A DNA stretch of 64,000 nt from assembly GCA_902567685.1 (NCBI GenBank), contig CACFNH010000001.1, positions 62,001-126,000 on the forward strand. Reading direction: 5' to 3'. A model generated the notes under the pieces. That model was not told the DNA's origin and searched no databases. It saw only the letters and a program-made list of their open reading frames with translations. Source of the stretch: an uncultured Pelagibacteraceae bacterium. GTDB taxonomy: Bacteria > Pseudomonadota > Alphaproteobacteria > Pelagibacterales > Pelagibacteraceae. A program made the translations under genes and the position numbers. Below are positions 16,330 through 29,151 of the stretch, piece by piece. The number at the start of each line of letters is the position of its first letter. Within the stretch, counting starts at the first letter, position 1.

Positions 16330-16906
16330 AGTAATTGCAGATTTATTACCTAAAAACGTCAGAGTTTTAGATGTTGGTTGTGGAGATGGTTCTTTAATGG
16401 ATCTTTTAATTGAAGAAAAAAATATAGAAGCTCGTGGTCTGGAGCTAGTAGAAGAAAATGTCAAAATATGTATTTATAAAGGTCTTTCAGTTATAGAGGG
16501 TGACGCAGAAACAGAGCTTCATCAATTTCCTAGTCAATCTTTTGATTTTGTTGTTTTGAGTCAAACTCTTCAAGCATTTTACAATCCCGAAAGAGTTTTA
16601 AAAGATTTATTAAGAATTGGAAAATCAGTAATTATTTCAATACCAAATTTCGGATATTGGAAGGTGAGAACAAGTTTGTTATTTTTTGGAAAAATGCCAG
16701 TGACAAAAACTTTACCAAATGCATGGTATAATACTCCAAATCTCCACATGTGCACGATTAAAGATTTATTTCATTTTTGTTTAGAAAAAAATATCAAAAT
16801 TAATAAAGTAATAGGAGTTAATGAGGAAAAAACTTCTGAGATAAAAAAAGGAAATCTTGAAATAAAAAATTTATTTTCTAAACTGGGGATATTTTTGCTG
16901 GGTTAA
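16313..16906 (+). CDS. metW: methionine biosynthesis protein MetW
   Basis: 197 residues, methyltransferase-like fold. Motif I is VLDVGCGDGSLMDLL near residue 20, followed by RGLELVEENV and the acidic VIEGDAETEL block. The FVVLSQTLQAF and PNFGYWKVR segments are typical of MetW. MetW partners MetX and is required for efficient homoserine acylation in several bacteria; a methyl transfer reaction has not been shown. It starts within the metX 3' end (17-base overlap) and is followed after 1 base by gloB. Confidence 0.92.
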   Translation: MKKEFKVIADLLPKNVRVLDVGCGDGSLMDLLIEEKNIEARGLELVEENVKICIYKGLSVIEGDAETELHQFPSQSFDFVVLSQTLQAFYNPERVLKDLLRIGKSVIISIPNFGYWKVRTSLLFFGKMPVTKTLPNAWYNTPNLHMCTIKDLFHFCLEKNIKINKVIGVNEEKTSEIKKGNLEIKNLFSKLGIFLLG

Positions 16907-16907
16907 A

Positions 16908-17672
16908 ATGCTAGAAATTTCTACTATTAAATGTCTAACTGACAATTACAGTTATTTAATTAGAGACAAAGAAACGAACTTAGTAGGAGTCATTGACCCC
17001 TCAGAATTTACTCCAGTGGACAGAACAATAGCTGAAAGCTATAAAAAATTAGACTTTATATTAAATACACATCATCATTTTGATCATGTAGGAGGAAACA
17101 AAAAGCTTAAAGAAAAATATAGTTGTAAAATTGCTGCTTCAAAAATAGATGAGTCTAGAATTCCTGGAATTGACATTAAATTAAAAGAAGGAGATTTTTT
17201 TAATTTTGGAAAAATTAATTTTAAAGTCATCTTTATTCCAGGTCATACTAAAGGTCATATAGCTTTTTATTCAAAATCTGAAAAAATTATATTTACAGGT
17301 GATACCTTATTTTCATTAGGGTGTGGAAGAATATTTGAAGGTACTTATAAACAAATGTTTGAGTCTTTAAATAAAATAAAGAGTCTTCCAACATCTACAA
17401 AAATTTATTGTGGGCATGAATATACAAAAAAAAATTTACAATTTTGCATGAAGTATGAAAATAACAACAATTTTTTAAGAAAAAAACTTAATTGGGTTAA
17501 CTCTCAGTTAGATAAAAAAAAACCTACTATTCCAATAAGTTTAGGAGAAGAACTAAAAACAAACATATTTTTGAGATGCAATGAACTATCTCTAAAAAAC
17601 GCTCTAGGAATGAATAATGCCTCTGATGAAGTAATATTCAAAAAATTACGTGATTTAAAAGATCAATTTTGA
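16908..17672 (+). CDS. gloB: hydroxyacylglutathione hydrolase (glyoxalase II)
   Basis: 254-residue metallo-beta-lactamase-fold enzyme, cytoplasmic, hydrolysing S-lactoylglutathione in methylglyoxal detoxification. Metal site THHHFDHVGG near residue 56, GHTKGH near 111, GDTLFSLGCGRIFEG near 130, and CGHEYT near 169, followed by the C-terminal HAGH domain with its glutathione-contact residues. Length is standard. It is the last gene of the metX transcript. Confidence 0.93.
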   Translation: MLEISTIKCLTDNYSYLIRDKETNLVGVIDPSEFTPVDRTIAESYKKLDFILNTHHHFDHVGGNKKLKEKYSCKIAASKIDESRIPGIDIKLKEGDFFNFGKINFKVIFIPGHTKGHIAFYSKSEKIIFTGDTLFSLGCGRIFEGTYKQMFESLNKIKSLPTSTKIYCGHEYTKKNLQFCMKYENNNNFLRKKLNWVNSQLDKKKPTIPISLGEELKTNIFLRCNELSLKNALGMNNASDEVIFKKLRDLKDQF

Positions 17673-17683
17673 CCCCATTAATC

Positions 17684-17711
17684 TTGACTTGAAAATCTTT
17701 CAAGTTATATT
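17684..17711 (+). promoter_or_regulatory. promoter of the rplU operon with an inverted repeat in its spacer
   Basis: TTGACT (17684-17689) and TATATT (17706-17711) with 16-base spacing make a good sigma-70 promoter. The spacer holds a perfect inverted repeat, ACTTGAAA-ATC-TTTCAAGT (17687-17705), which overlaps the last bases of the -35 box. A dyad here could be an operator. A Shine-Dalgarno-like AAAGGA lies before the rplU ATG. Confidence 0.6.
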
Positions 17712-17737
17712 GCCTTAAATTTAAAGGAACATATATT

Positions 17738-18163
17738 ATGTCATTTGCAATCATTCAAACTGGGGGAAAACAATATAAAGTTTCTGCCAGTAAAATTATC
17801 GAAGTAGAAAAATTACAGGCTGAAAAAGGGAAAACTATCCAGTTCAAGAATGTTCTACTTTTAAATGATGACAAAAATACTGAAATTGGCAATCCAAATA
17901 TTGACGGTGCAATCGTTGAAGCAAAATTAATAGACAATGTAAAAGATAGAACAATATTAGTTTTCCATAAGAGAAGAAGAAAACATTCTCGAAAAAAAAA
18001 TGGTCACAGACAAAGACATTCAAAAATACAAATAACAAAAATACTTTCAAAAGATGGCAAAATTATAGGAGAGGCAAAACTGCAGGCTGCACCAAAAAAA
18101 GCTAAACAACCTGAAAAGGAAATCAAGAAAAAAACTCTAGTAAAAAAAGTAAAAAATAAATAG
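17738..18163 (+). CDS. rplU: 50S ribosomal protein L21 with Lys-rich tail
   Basis: 141 residues; the L21 core (FAIIQTGGKQYKVSASKIIEVEKL through the RRRKHSRKKNGHRQ region and ITKI) occupies about the first 103. The rest is a Lys/Glu-rich tail ending KKVKNK, longer than the E. coli protein of 103 residues. L21 is a large-subunit protein bound to 23S rRNA. It heads the conserved L21-L27-ObgE order. Confidence 0.95.
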   Translation: MSFAIIQTGGKQYKVSASKIIEVEKLQAEKGKTIQFKNVLLLNDDKNTEIGNPNIDGAIVEAKLIDNVKDRTILVFHKRRRKHSRKKNGHRQRHSKIQITKILSKDGKIIGEAKLQAAPKKAKQPEKEIKKKTLVKKVKNK

Positions 18164-18172
18164 GTAAAAAAT

Positions 18173-18427
18173 ATGGCAACAAAAAAAGCTGGTGGATCAT
18201 CACGAAATGGACGAGATAGCAAAGGAAGACGTCTAGGCGTAAAAAAATATGGTGATCAAATCGTAATACCAGGAAATATAATTGTTAGACAAAGAGGAAC
18301 TAAAATATATCCTGGTCAAAATGTAGGAATGGGGAAAGATCACTCAATTTTTTCTCTAATAAAAGGCAAAGTAAAGTTCAAAAAATCAAAATCTGATAGA
18401 ACTTTTGTTTCAGTTATCCCCAATTAA
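18173..18427 (+). CDS. rpmA: 50S ribosomal protein L27
   Basis: 84 residues. [20 protein letters not shown] is the flexible L27 N-terminus that reaches the peptidyl-transferase centre; it has no N-terminal extension needing cleavage. The core [26 protein letters not shown] follows. It starts 9 bases after rplU. Confidence 0.96.
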   Translation: MATKKAGGSSRNGRDSKGRRLGVKKYGDQIVIPGNIIVRQRGTKIYPGQNVGMGKDHSIFSLIKGKVKFKKSKSDRTFVSVIPN

Positions 18428-18453
18428 TTTTATAAATAACTTTAGTTATTTAG

Positions 18454-20527
<2,074 letters not shown>

Positions 20528-20528
20528 A

Positions 20529-21770
20529 ATGAAATATTTAGAAAAAATTGGTATCAACTCAAAAAAAGCTTTTGAAATATTAAAGAAAGTTGATCATAAA
20601 AAAATTAAGTCTGTTTTAGAAAGTTATAATAAAAATATTCTTAGAAATAAAAATTTAATAATAAAAGAAAATATAAAAGATGTTAAGAATCTTAATAGAA
20701 AACATTTGGTAGACAGATTAATACTAAATGACAAAAAAATAGAGGAACTAAGAAGTTCTATTAATAGTATAAAAAATTATAAAAATCCTATAGGTAAAGT
20801 ATTAGAACAGTGGCAAAGACCTAATAATTTAAAAATAAAAAAAATATCAACACCAATTGGTGTAATTGCTATAATCTATGAAAGCAGGCCAAATGTAACT
20901 GCAGATGTCGCTTCTTTATGCTTAAAATCCTCAAATTGTGCAATTTTAAGAGGTGGATCTGAAGCTTTTAACTCTAATAAAATTCTTGCAAACTTATTTA
21001 GAAACTCATTAGAAAAAAATGGTGTTGATAAAAATTGTATTCAATTTATTGAAAAAAAGGATAAGAAAATTGTAGATTTTTTGCTTTCGAGAATGGAAAA
21101 ATATGTCGATGTAATTGTACCAAGAGGAGGAAAAAATTTAGTGAAAAAAGTTCAAAAATATTCCAAAATACACGTCATAGGTCATCTAGAGGGATTATGT
21201 CATATATATTTAGATAAATTCTCAAATTTAAATATGGCAAGTAAAATAATAATTAATGCTAAAATGAGAAGAACAAGTATTTGTGGAGCATTAGAAACCC
21301 TTCTTATAAACGAAAAAGTATTAAACTCTCATGGACTACCTATTATTAAATCTTTAATTGCTTTAGGATGTGAAGTTCGAGTGGATAAAAAAATTAATAA
21401 GCTTTTTAATAATAAACTAAGACTTGCAAAAGAACTAGATTGGAAAACTGAGTATCTAGATGCCAAGTTATCAATTAAAACAGTGAAAAATGTTAATGAA
21501 GCAATTTCACACATTTTAAAATACGGAACAATGCACACTGACAGTATTGTAACAAGCAATCCTAATATTGCCAAAACCTTTCTAAATAGTATTAATAGTT
21601 CAATAGCTATGCACAATGTATCAACGCAATTTGCAGATGGTGGTGAATTTGGATTTGGTGGTGAAATAGGTATTTCAACAAACAAACTTCCTCCAAGAGG
21701 TCCTGTTGGGGTCGATCAGCTTACGTCTTATAAATATTTAGTTTCAGGAAATGGAATTATTCGATCATAA
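20529..21770 (+). CDS. proA: gamma-glutamyl phosphate reductase
   Basis: 413 residues, aldehyde-dehydrogenase superfamily. IGVIAIIYESRPNVTADVASLCLKS near residue 115 and the catalytic Cys in TSICGALETLL near residue 254, with a C-terminal GGEFGFGGEIGISTNK block. It reduces glutamyl phosphate to the semialdehyde with NADPH, the second step of proline synthesis. Confidence 0.96.
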   Translation: MKYLEKIGINSKKAFEILKKVDHKKIKSVLESYNKNILRNKNLIIKENIKDVKNLNRKHLVDRLILNDKKIEELRSSINSIKNYKNPIGKVLEQWQRPNNLKIKKISTPIGVIAIIYESRPNVTADVASLCLKSSNCAILRGGSEAFNSNKILANLFRNSLEKNGVDKNCIQFIEKKDKKIVDFLLSRMEKYVDVIVPRGGKNLVKKVQKYSKIHVIGHLEGLCHIYLDKFSNLNMASKIIINAKMRRTSICGALETLLINEKVLNSHGLPIIKSLIALGCEVRVDKKINKLFNNKLRLAKELDWKTEYLDAKLSIKTVKNVNEAISHILKYGTMHTDSIVTSNPNIAKTFLNSINSSIAMHNVSTQFADGGEFGFGGEIGISTNKLPPRGPVGVDQLTSYKYLVSGNGIIRS

Positions 21771-21775
21771 ATTGG

Positions 21776-22330
21776 ATGGCTAAAATTAATAATGCAATTG
21801 GTGTATTAGGTGGAAGTTTTGATCCACCACATAGGGGACATTTAAAGATATCAAAAGTAAGTTTAAAAAAATTAAATTTAAAAATAATTTATTGGATTGT
21901 AACAAAAAAAAATCCCTTAAAAAAAAAACCTTATTTTTCAATAAATGAAAGATTAAAAAAATGTCGTAAAATAATAAAAGCAAATAAAAAAATACATATA
22001 AAATATTTGGATGATAAGATTAAGTCTTCAAGAACTATAAAAATTCTTGAGTATTTAATAAAAAAAAATAATAAAAGTCAGATATATTTAATCATTGGAT
22101 CTGACAATTTAATAGATTTTCACAAATGGGTTAGTTTTAAAAAAATATTAAAAATATGCAAAATAATAGTCTTTTCAAGAAAAGGCTTTGATGCAAAGGC
22201 TAAAAAATCTAGAATAATGAAACAAATTAAAGACAAAAATATCATATTTATTAAAAACCAAAAAATAGATATATCTTCAACTAAGTTAAGAAGTTATTAT
22301 AGGACAAATATATTTAATGGAAGTATATAA
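21776..22330 (+). CDS. nadD: nicotinate-nucleotide adenylyltransferase
   Basis: 184 residues. The nucleotidyltransferase motif GGSFDPPHRGHL lies near residue 12, IIGSDNLIDFHKW is the NadD substrate loop, and a C-terminal ISSTKLRS replaces the usual ISSTxIR. It adenylates nicotinate mononucleotide in NAD synthesis. Strongly AT-biased with many Lys codons. It overlaps rsfS by 14 bases. Confidence 0.92.
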   Translation: MAKINNAIGVLGGSFDPPHRGHLKISKVSLKKLNLKIIYWIVTKKNPLKKKPYFSINERLKKCRKIIKANKKIHIKYLDDKIKSSRTIKILEYLIKKNNKSQIYLIIGSDNLIDFHKWVSFKKILKICKIIVFSRKGFDAKAKKSRIMKQIKDKNIIFIKNQKIDISSTKLRSYYRTNIFNGSI

Positions 22331-22664
22331 AATAAAAGAAATAATTGAAAAAATATTAGACGATAATAAAGCAAACAACATAACGTCGATAGACCTAAGG
22401 AAAAAATCATTTATAGCTGATTATATGATAATTGCTTCCGGAACATCTTCTAGACATTTACAATCCCTATCAGAAATTTTAGTTGCTGAACTCAAAAAAC
22501 TTGGTTTAGAAAATTGCCGTATAGAAGGCAAGGAGAGCAATGACTGGAAGTTAGTTGATTCAATTGATATTATAGTTCATATTTTTCATCCAGAGAAAAG
22601 AAAGTTTTACGATTTAGAAAAAATGTGGTCTGAGTCATTACCAAAAGAAAAAGCCATGATATGA
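22317..22664 (+). CDS. rsfS: ribosome silencing factor
   Basis: 115 residues. The DUF143/Iojap core is seen: DDNKANNITSIDLR, YMIIASGTSSRHLQSL, EGKESNDWKLVDSIDIIVHIFHP and YDLEKMWS. It binds L14 and keeps the subunits apart when nutrients are low. In many bacteria rlmH follows; here ctpA follows directly with a 4-base overlap and rlmH is absent from this place. Confidence 0.93.
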   Translation: MEVYKIKEIIEKILDDNKANNITSIDLRKKSFIADYMIIASGTSSRHLQSLSEILVAELKKLGLENCRIEGKESNDWKLVDSIDIIVHIFHPEKRKFYDLEKMWSESLPKEKAMI

Positions 22665-23803
22665 GAAAAAAAATTTTATTTTGTTTATTTATATTTTTAA
22701 TAAATTTTAACTCTTCATACTCTAAAAATTCTGAAGAATTTTATAAAAAGATAGATTTATTTAGTGAGGTTCTTGATAAAATTCAAAATGAATATGTGGA
22801 TGAAGTGGATCAAGCAGAAATGATGGACTCGGCAATTAATGGTGTTCTTCAATCACTTGACCCTTATTCTGCTTACATGAGTCCTGAAGTATTTAAAGAT
22901 ATGCAAACGGATACAAAAGGTGAATTTGGTGGATTAGGAATTGAGGTGGGTATGGAACTAGGTGTTATAAAAGTAATAGCTCCGATAGATGGCACTCCTG
23001 CCTCTAAAGCGGGCATAAAGGCTGGCGACTACATAGTTGAAATAAATAAAGAACAAGTTCAAGGCAAAACTCTTATGGAAGCCGTTAAATTAATGCGTGG
23101 ACCAGTAGGAACTGATATTTCTTTAACTGTTAGAAGAAAAGGAGAAAAAAAATCTCTTGAATTTACAATCAAAAGAGAAATTATTGAAATTAAATCTGTA
23201 GATGCAAAAATAATAGAAAACAAAAATAAGGTAGCTTATTTAAAACTGAAATCATTTAATGAAAATAGTGATAAACAATTATTTAAAAAAATCAAAGAAT
23301 TTGAAAAAAAACAAAATCCAGTTGGTTATATAATAGATGTAAGAAATAATCCTGGTGGTTTGTTAACTCAAGCTATTAACATAACAGATTTTTTTTTAGA
23401 TAATGGAGAAATTGTATCAACTAAAGGAAAAAAATTAAGTGAAACTAGAAAATTTTTTGCAAAAAAAGGAGATGAAATTAAAGGAAAGCCAATTATTGTA
23501 ATAACTAATAATGGTTCAGCATCTGCCTCTGAAATTCTTGCAGGAGCATTAAAAGATCATAAAAGAGCAATTATCTTAGGTGAAAAGACATATGGCAAGG
23601 GCTCTGTTCAATCAATAGTTCCTCTTAAAAATGGGGGTGGAATGAGATTAACAATTTCAAAATATTATTTGCCATCTGGAAAATCTATTTCTGAAGTTGG
23701 TGTTCAGCCAGATATCTATGTTGAAGAAGTTGAAAAAAACTTTGAAATTGATACAAAAACTGATAACCAGTTAAATTATGCGATCAACCTTTTAGCTTCT
23801 TAG
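22661..23803 (+). CDS. ctpA: carboxy-terminal processing protease (S41)
   Basis: 380 residues. Signal peptide (residues 1-22, MRKKILFCLFIFLINFN then a SYSK cleavage region), N-terminal helices, a PDZ domain about residues 85-165 (GGLGIEVGM, AGIKAGDYIVEINKE), then the S41 core with the catalytic Ser in NNGSASASEILAGAL and Lys in EKTYGKGSVQ. It trims periplasmic or lipoprotein substrates. Tail-specific protease identity is sure; substrates unknown. It overlaps the rsfS stop. Confidence 0.94.
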   Translation: MRKKILFCLFIFLINFNSSYSKNSEEFYKKIDLFSEVLDKIQNEYVDEVDQAEMMDSAINGVLQSLDPYSAYMSPEVFKDMQTDTKGEFGGLGIEVGMELGVIKVIAPIDGTPASKAGIKAGDYIVEINKEQVQGKTLMEAVKLMRGPVGTDISLTVRRKGEKKSLEFTIKREIIEIKSVDAKIIENKNKVAYLKLKSFNENSDKQLFKKIKEFEKKQNPVGYIIDVRNNPGGLLTQAINITDFFLDNGEIVSTKGKKLSETRKFFAKKGDEIKGKPIIVITNNGSASASEILAGALKDHKRAIILGEKTYGKGSVQSIVPLKNGGGMRLTISKYYLPSGKSISEVGVQPDIYVEEVEKNFEIDTKTDNQLNYAINLLAS

Positions 23804-23807
23804 GTTT

Positions 23808-24278
23808 ATGCAAAATAAGCCTTTACCATTAAGAACGGGAGTAGGCGTTATCGTCTTAAATCAAAATAACAAAGTTTTTGTAGGGAAAAGAAAAGATAAT
23901 CCAGTAAATAAATGGCAAATGCCGCAAGGTGGAGTTGATCCAGGTGAAACTTTTTTAGAAGCAATGAAAAGAGAGTTAGAAGAAGAAACTAGCATAAAAA
24001 ATATAAAAATTTTAAAAGAATTAGATTATTGGCTAGAATATGAGTTGCCAAAAAATCTTATTGGAATTATTTGGAAGGGAAAATATAGAGGACAAAAACA
24101 AAAATGGTTTATAGCAAGGTTTTTGGGTCCTGATAGTGAAATAAATCTAAATACTAAAAAACCAGAATTTATTGAATGGAAATGGATAGAAGTAAATGAA
24201 TTGCCTAATGTAATTGTCGATTTTAAAAAAGATGTTTATAAAAAATTAGTTAAAGAAATGAATAATTTTATTGTTTAA
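23808..24278 (+). CDS. rppH: RNA pyrophosphohydrolase (Nudix)
   Basis: 156 residues. The Nudix box GGVDPGETFLEAMKRELEEE lies at about 45-65, with MPQGG just before it, as in RppH. LPLRTGVGVIVLNQNNKVFVG and the aromatic QKWFIARF are also RppH-like. It removes pyrophosphate from 5'-triphosphate RNA and so starts mRNA decay. It runs convergently into atpC, overlapping its 3' end by 11 bases. Confidence 0.9.
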   Translation: MQNKPLPLRTGVGVIVLNQNNKVFVGKRKDNPVNKWQMPQGGVDPGETFLEAMKRELEEETSIKNIKILKELDYWLEYELPKNLIGIIWKGKYRGQKQKWFIARFLGPDSEINLNTKKPEFIEWKWIEVNELPNVIVDFKKDVYKKLVKEMNNFIV

Positions 24279-24660
24279 TTTCTTTTAATGTGTCTAGTTT
24301 ATAAGACAAAATATATTTTTCTTTATCTTTGATGTCTTTTTTACTTAGTGTTTCAGTAGAGTCATGTATCATTTTATCTATTTGATTTTTTGATAAATTT
24401 TTTACATTTACCGCGCTGGAAGAAAGTATTAATAAGTAATTATTATTGAACTCTACTATTCCATCTTCAACAAAAAACTTATCACTTCCTTTGTCAGTTT
24501 GTGTTTCTACAAAACCAGGTCTTAAAAAAGTAACTAAGGATATATGATCTTTTAATATCCCCATTAAGCCTTCAAATGAAGGTATTGTTACTTGCCTAGC
24601 CTCTGTTTTAATTATTGTTTGTTCTGGGCTAATTATCTCTAAATTAAAATTCTCAGACAT
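24268..24660 (-). CDS. atpC: ATP synthase epsilon subunit
   Basis: 130 residues. N-terminal beta-barrel LEIISPEQTIIKTEARQVTIPSFEG with the GILKDHISLVTFLRPG loop, then a helical C-terminus. It forms part of the F1 central stalk. Last gene of atpHAGDC, 7 bases after atpD. The membrane Fo genes are not in the window, the split operon usual in alphaproteobacteria. Confidence 0.94.
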   Translation of the reverse strand: MSENFNLEIISPEQTIIKTEARQVTIPSFEGLMGILKDHISLVTFLRPGFVETQTDKGSDKFFVEDGIVEFNNNYLLILSSSAVNVKNLSKNQIDKMIHDSTETLSKKDIKDKEKYILSYKLDTLKEIKQ

Positions 24661-24667
24661 AGTAGTA

Positions 24668-26095
<1,428 letters not shown>

Positions 26096-26971
26096 TTATA
26101 AACTTTCTGCTCCTGATATAATTTCTATTAACTCTTTAGTTATTGAAGCTTGTCTACTTCGATTATAATTTATTGTAAGCTTGTCAACTAAATCACCTGC
26201 ATTCCTAGTTGCGTTATCCATTGCTGTCATTCGTGAACCTTGTTCGCTAGCTGCATTTTCAAGAAATGCTTTAAATACCTGGGTTGATATATTTTTTGGC
26301 AACAAGTCTTCCAAGATCTCGTCCTCCTCTGGCTCAAACTCATAAGATTTTTCTTCATCGATTTTTTCATTTTCTTTCTTCTCTACAGGAATTATTTGTT
26401 GAGCCTGAGGTATTTGGGTAATAACATTTTTAAAATTGTTAAAAAATAGGACACACTTATCAAATTCTTCTTTTTCAAAAAGTTTTAGAATTAATTTTCC
26501 TACTTCTTCTGCTTCTTTAAAGGTTATTTTTTTTCTATCCTTGAAGCTAATTTTTTCAACAACAAATTTCCCATATTCTCTTTTTAATTGATCTAAGCCC
26601 TTAGAACCAACAGTAATAATCTTGAGTTCTTTTCCTTGACTTAAAATATCTTTAAAATAGTTCTTAGCTAGTTTACAAATATTTGAATTAAACCCTCCAC
26701 ACAAACCTCTGTCTGCTGTCATAACAATACATAAATAAGTTTTTTCTTTTCCAGTACCAATTAATAATTTTGGAGCATTTTCAGCGTCACTTACTGATTT
26801 TGTTAAATTTAAAATTATATTTTGCATTTTTTCACTATATGGTCGTCCTCTCTCTGCGCTTTCCTGGGCTTTTTTTAATTTTGCTGCCGCTACCATTTTC
26901 ATAGCTTTTGTTATTTTTTGTGTTGATTTAACACTTTTAATTCTCTTTTTTAAATCATCTAAACTTGGCAT
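26096..26971 (-). CDS. atpG: ATP synthase gamma subunit
   Basis: 291 residues. N-terminal helix [31 protein letters not shown]-like start (first 20 residues diagnostic), ADRGLCGGFN in the Rossmann part, and the C-terminal MTAMDNATRNAGDLVDKLTINYNRSRQASITKEL helix. It is the rotating shaft of F1. It overlaps the atpA stop by one base. Confidence 0.97.
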   Translation of the reverse strand: MPSLDDLKKRIKSVKSTQKITKAMKMVAAAKLKKAQESAERGRPYSEKMQNIILNLTKSVSDAENAPKLLIGTGKEKTYLCIVMTADRGLCGGFNSNICKLAKNYFKDILSQGKELKIITVGSKGLDQLKREYGKFVVEKISFKDRKKITFKEAEEVGKLILKLFEKEEFDKCVLFFNNFKNVITQIPQAQQIIPVEKKENEKIDEEKSYEFEPEEDEILEDLLPKNISTQVFKAFLENAASEQGSRMTAMDNATRNAGDLVDKLTINYNRSRQASITKELIEIISGAESL

Positions 26972-28503
26972 TATTTTTTATTTTTTTTGTGTTCTTCTAT
27001 AGTTTGTATTAAAGATTTTTCATCTTCTTCTTCTAATTTTCCTGAGGATTGTATATTTTCTAAAATCTCAGGTTTTTCATTTTTAATTTTCTCAATTATA
27101 TTTTTCTCAAAGGACTTGATCTTGCTTAGATCAACATCATCTAAATAACCTTTAACTCCTGTAAAAACTGAAACAACTTGTTCTGCAACTGTTAATGGAG
27201 AGTATTGATCTTGCTTTAGTAATTCAGTTAATTTTGAACCTCTGTTCAATAATTGTTGTGTGGAAGCATCAAGGTCTGAGCCAAATTGTGCAAAAGCAGC
27301 CATCTCACGATATTGTGCTAGTTCTAATTTTATTGAGCCTGCAACTTTTTTCATAGCTTTAATTTGAGCAGCAGAACCAACCCTGGAAACTGATAGACCA
27401 ACATTTACTGCTGGACGAATTCCTTGGTTAAAAAGTTCTGTTTCTAAAAATATTTGACCATCTGTAATTGATATAACATTTGTAGGTATGTAAGCAGAAA
27501 CATCTCCGGCCTGTGTTTCAATAATAGGCAAAGCTGTTAAAGATCCTCCGCCTTTTGTATCACTTAACTTAGCTGCTCTTTCTAATAATCTACTGTGTAA
27601 ATAAAAAACGTCTCCAGGATAAGCTTCTCTTCCAGGAGGCCTTCTTAATAATAATGACATTTGTCTATACGCTACTGCTTGTTTAGATAAATCGTCATAA
27701 ATAATAAGGGCATGCATTCCATTATCTCTAAAGTATTCTCCTATAGTACATCCTGTATATGGAGCTAAAAACTGCAATGGAGCAGCATCAGAAGCGGTAG
27801 CCGAAACAACCGTAGTATATTTCATGGCTCCAGCATCCTCTAAGGTTTTAACAATTTGCGCTACTGTTGAACGTTTTTGACCTATAGCAACATAAACACA
27901 ATATAGTTTCTTTTTTTCATCATCAGAATTATTAATTTCTTTTTGGTTTATAATTGTATCTATAGCAACTGCTGTTTTACCTGTTTGTCTGTCTCCAATA
28001 ATTAACTCCCTTTGACCTCTGCCAATAGGAATTAAACTGTCTATGGCTTTTAATCCTGTCTGCATTGGTTCATTTACTGATTGTCTGGGTATAATTCCTG
28101 GAGCTTTAACTTCTACTCTTTTTCTTTGAACTTTAGTTGAAAGATTTCCTTTACCATCAATAGGATTGCCTAGACCATCTACAACTCTTCCTAATAATTC
28201 TTTTCCAACAGGAACATCCACGATGGAATTAGTTCTTTTTACAGTATCTCCTTCTTTAATTTTTCTATCGTCACCAAATATGACTACTCCTACGTTATCG
28301 TTTTCAAGATTTAATGCCATGCCTTTAGAACCATCGTCAAACTCAACCATTTCACCAGCTTGAACATTGTCTAGTCCATAAACTCTCGCAATACCGTCTC
28401 CAACAGATAAAACTTTTCCAACTTCAGAGATCTCTACTTTTTCTCCAAAATTTTTTATTTGTTCTTTTAATAGTTTTGTAACTTCAGAAGGATTTATTTG
28501 CAT
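26971..28503 (-). CDS. atpA: ATP synthase alpha subunit
   Basis: 510 residues. P-loop GDRQTGKT near 169, [15 protein letters not shown], and the [29 protein letters not shown] block. It forms the non-catalytic nucleotide sites of F1. Starts 1 base after atpH. Confidence 0.98.
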   Translation of the reverse strand: MQINPSEVTKLLKEQIKNFGEKVEISEVGKVLSVGDGIARVYGLDNVQAGEMVEFDDGSKGMALNLENDNVGVVIFGDDRKIKEGDTVKRTNSIVDVPVGKELLGRVVDGLGNPIDGKGNLSTKVQRKRVEVKAPGIIPRQSVNEPMQTGLKAIDSLIPIGRGQRELIIGDRQTGKTAVAIDTIINQKEINNSDDEKKKLYCVYVAIGQKRSTVAQIVKTLEDAGAMKYTTVVSATASDAAPLQFLAPYTGCTIGEYFRDNGMHALIIYDDLSKQAVAYRQMSLLLRRPPGREAYPGDVFYLHSRLLERAAKLSDTKGGGSLTALPIIETQAGDVSAYIPTNVISITDGQIFLETELFNQGIRPAVNVGLSVSRVGSAAQIKAMKKVAGSIKLELAQYREMAAFAQFGSDLDASTQQLLNRGSKLTELLKQDQYSPLTVAEQVVSVFTGVKGYLDDVDLSKIKSFEKNIIEKIKNEKPEILENIQSSGKLEEEDEKSLIQTIEEHKKNKK

Positions 28504-28504
28504 A

Positions 28505-29062
28505 TCAATTCTCTAACATAAGTTGCTCATATTTCTTTAATTTATTTTTTATAGAAGTATCGATCATCAAGCTTCCTAATTGCATTTTTAATCCTCCAAT
28601 TAAATCTTTATCTATTTTATGTTCAAAACTAATAGAAGATCCAATTGCCTTTGATAGTTCAGAGCTTATATTTTTTAATTCCTCTTCAGTAAGATTTTTT
28701 GAAGAAATTAATGAAGCGCTTAATTCTCCTCTTTTTTTAGATGACAATTTTAAAAAGCTTTTAATGATTTTTTTTAAAAAAAATATCCTTCTTTTTGTTA
28801 CAAGTATTGATAAAAAATTATTTAAAATCTTAGAAAAGTTCATTATTTTAGAAAGTTTATTTACTATGTTTAGTTGATTATCAAGAGAATGCGTCGGATT
28901 TTTAATAAAATGTTCTAATTCTTTATTTGACTCATAAACATTTAGTAATTCTTTAACATTTTTTTCCACCATTTCTAACTCTGAACTTTCATTAACTAAT
29001 TCAAAAAGTGCACGAGCATACCTTTCAGAAGTTTCTGTTGAAAAAGATTTGTTCGAGCTCAC
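28505..29062 (-). CDS. atpH: ATP synthase delta subunit
   Basis: 185 residues, helical. [16 protein letters not shown] near the N-terminus and the C-terminal [30 protein letters not shown] are typical of OSCP/delta, the peripheral-stalk link on top of F1. The start is GTG. It lies 89 bases downstream of priA; that gap probably holds the atp promoter but no clear boxes are seen. Confidence 0.95.
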   Translation of the reverse strand: MSSNKSFSTETSERYARALFELVNESSELEMVEKNVKELLNVYESNKELEHFIKNPTHSLDNQLNIVNKLSKIMNFSKILNNFLSILVTKRRIFFLKKIIKSFLKLSSKKRGELSASLISSKNLTEEELKNISSELSKAIGSSISFEHKIDKDLIGGLKMQLGSLMIDTSIKNKLKKYEQLMLEN

Positions 29063-29151
29063 TTTTTTATCCTATATTAAAGAATTTAGTTAAGAAAACG
29101 ATCAGATTTCGTACCATAAGCAATTATCTCGTTCAAGACACTATAGTTGTA

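Noticed and set aside
18434-18451. 18-bp inverted repeat between rpmA and obgE as a terminator
   Set aside because: Stem is only A/T-rich with a 2-base centre and is not followed by a T run; obgE must be read through.
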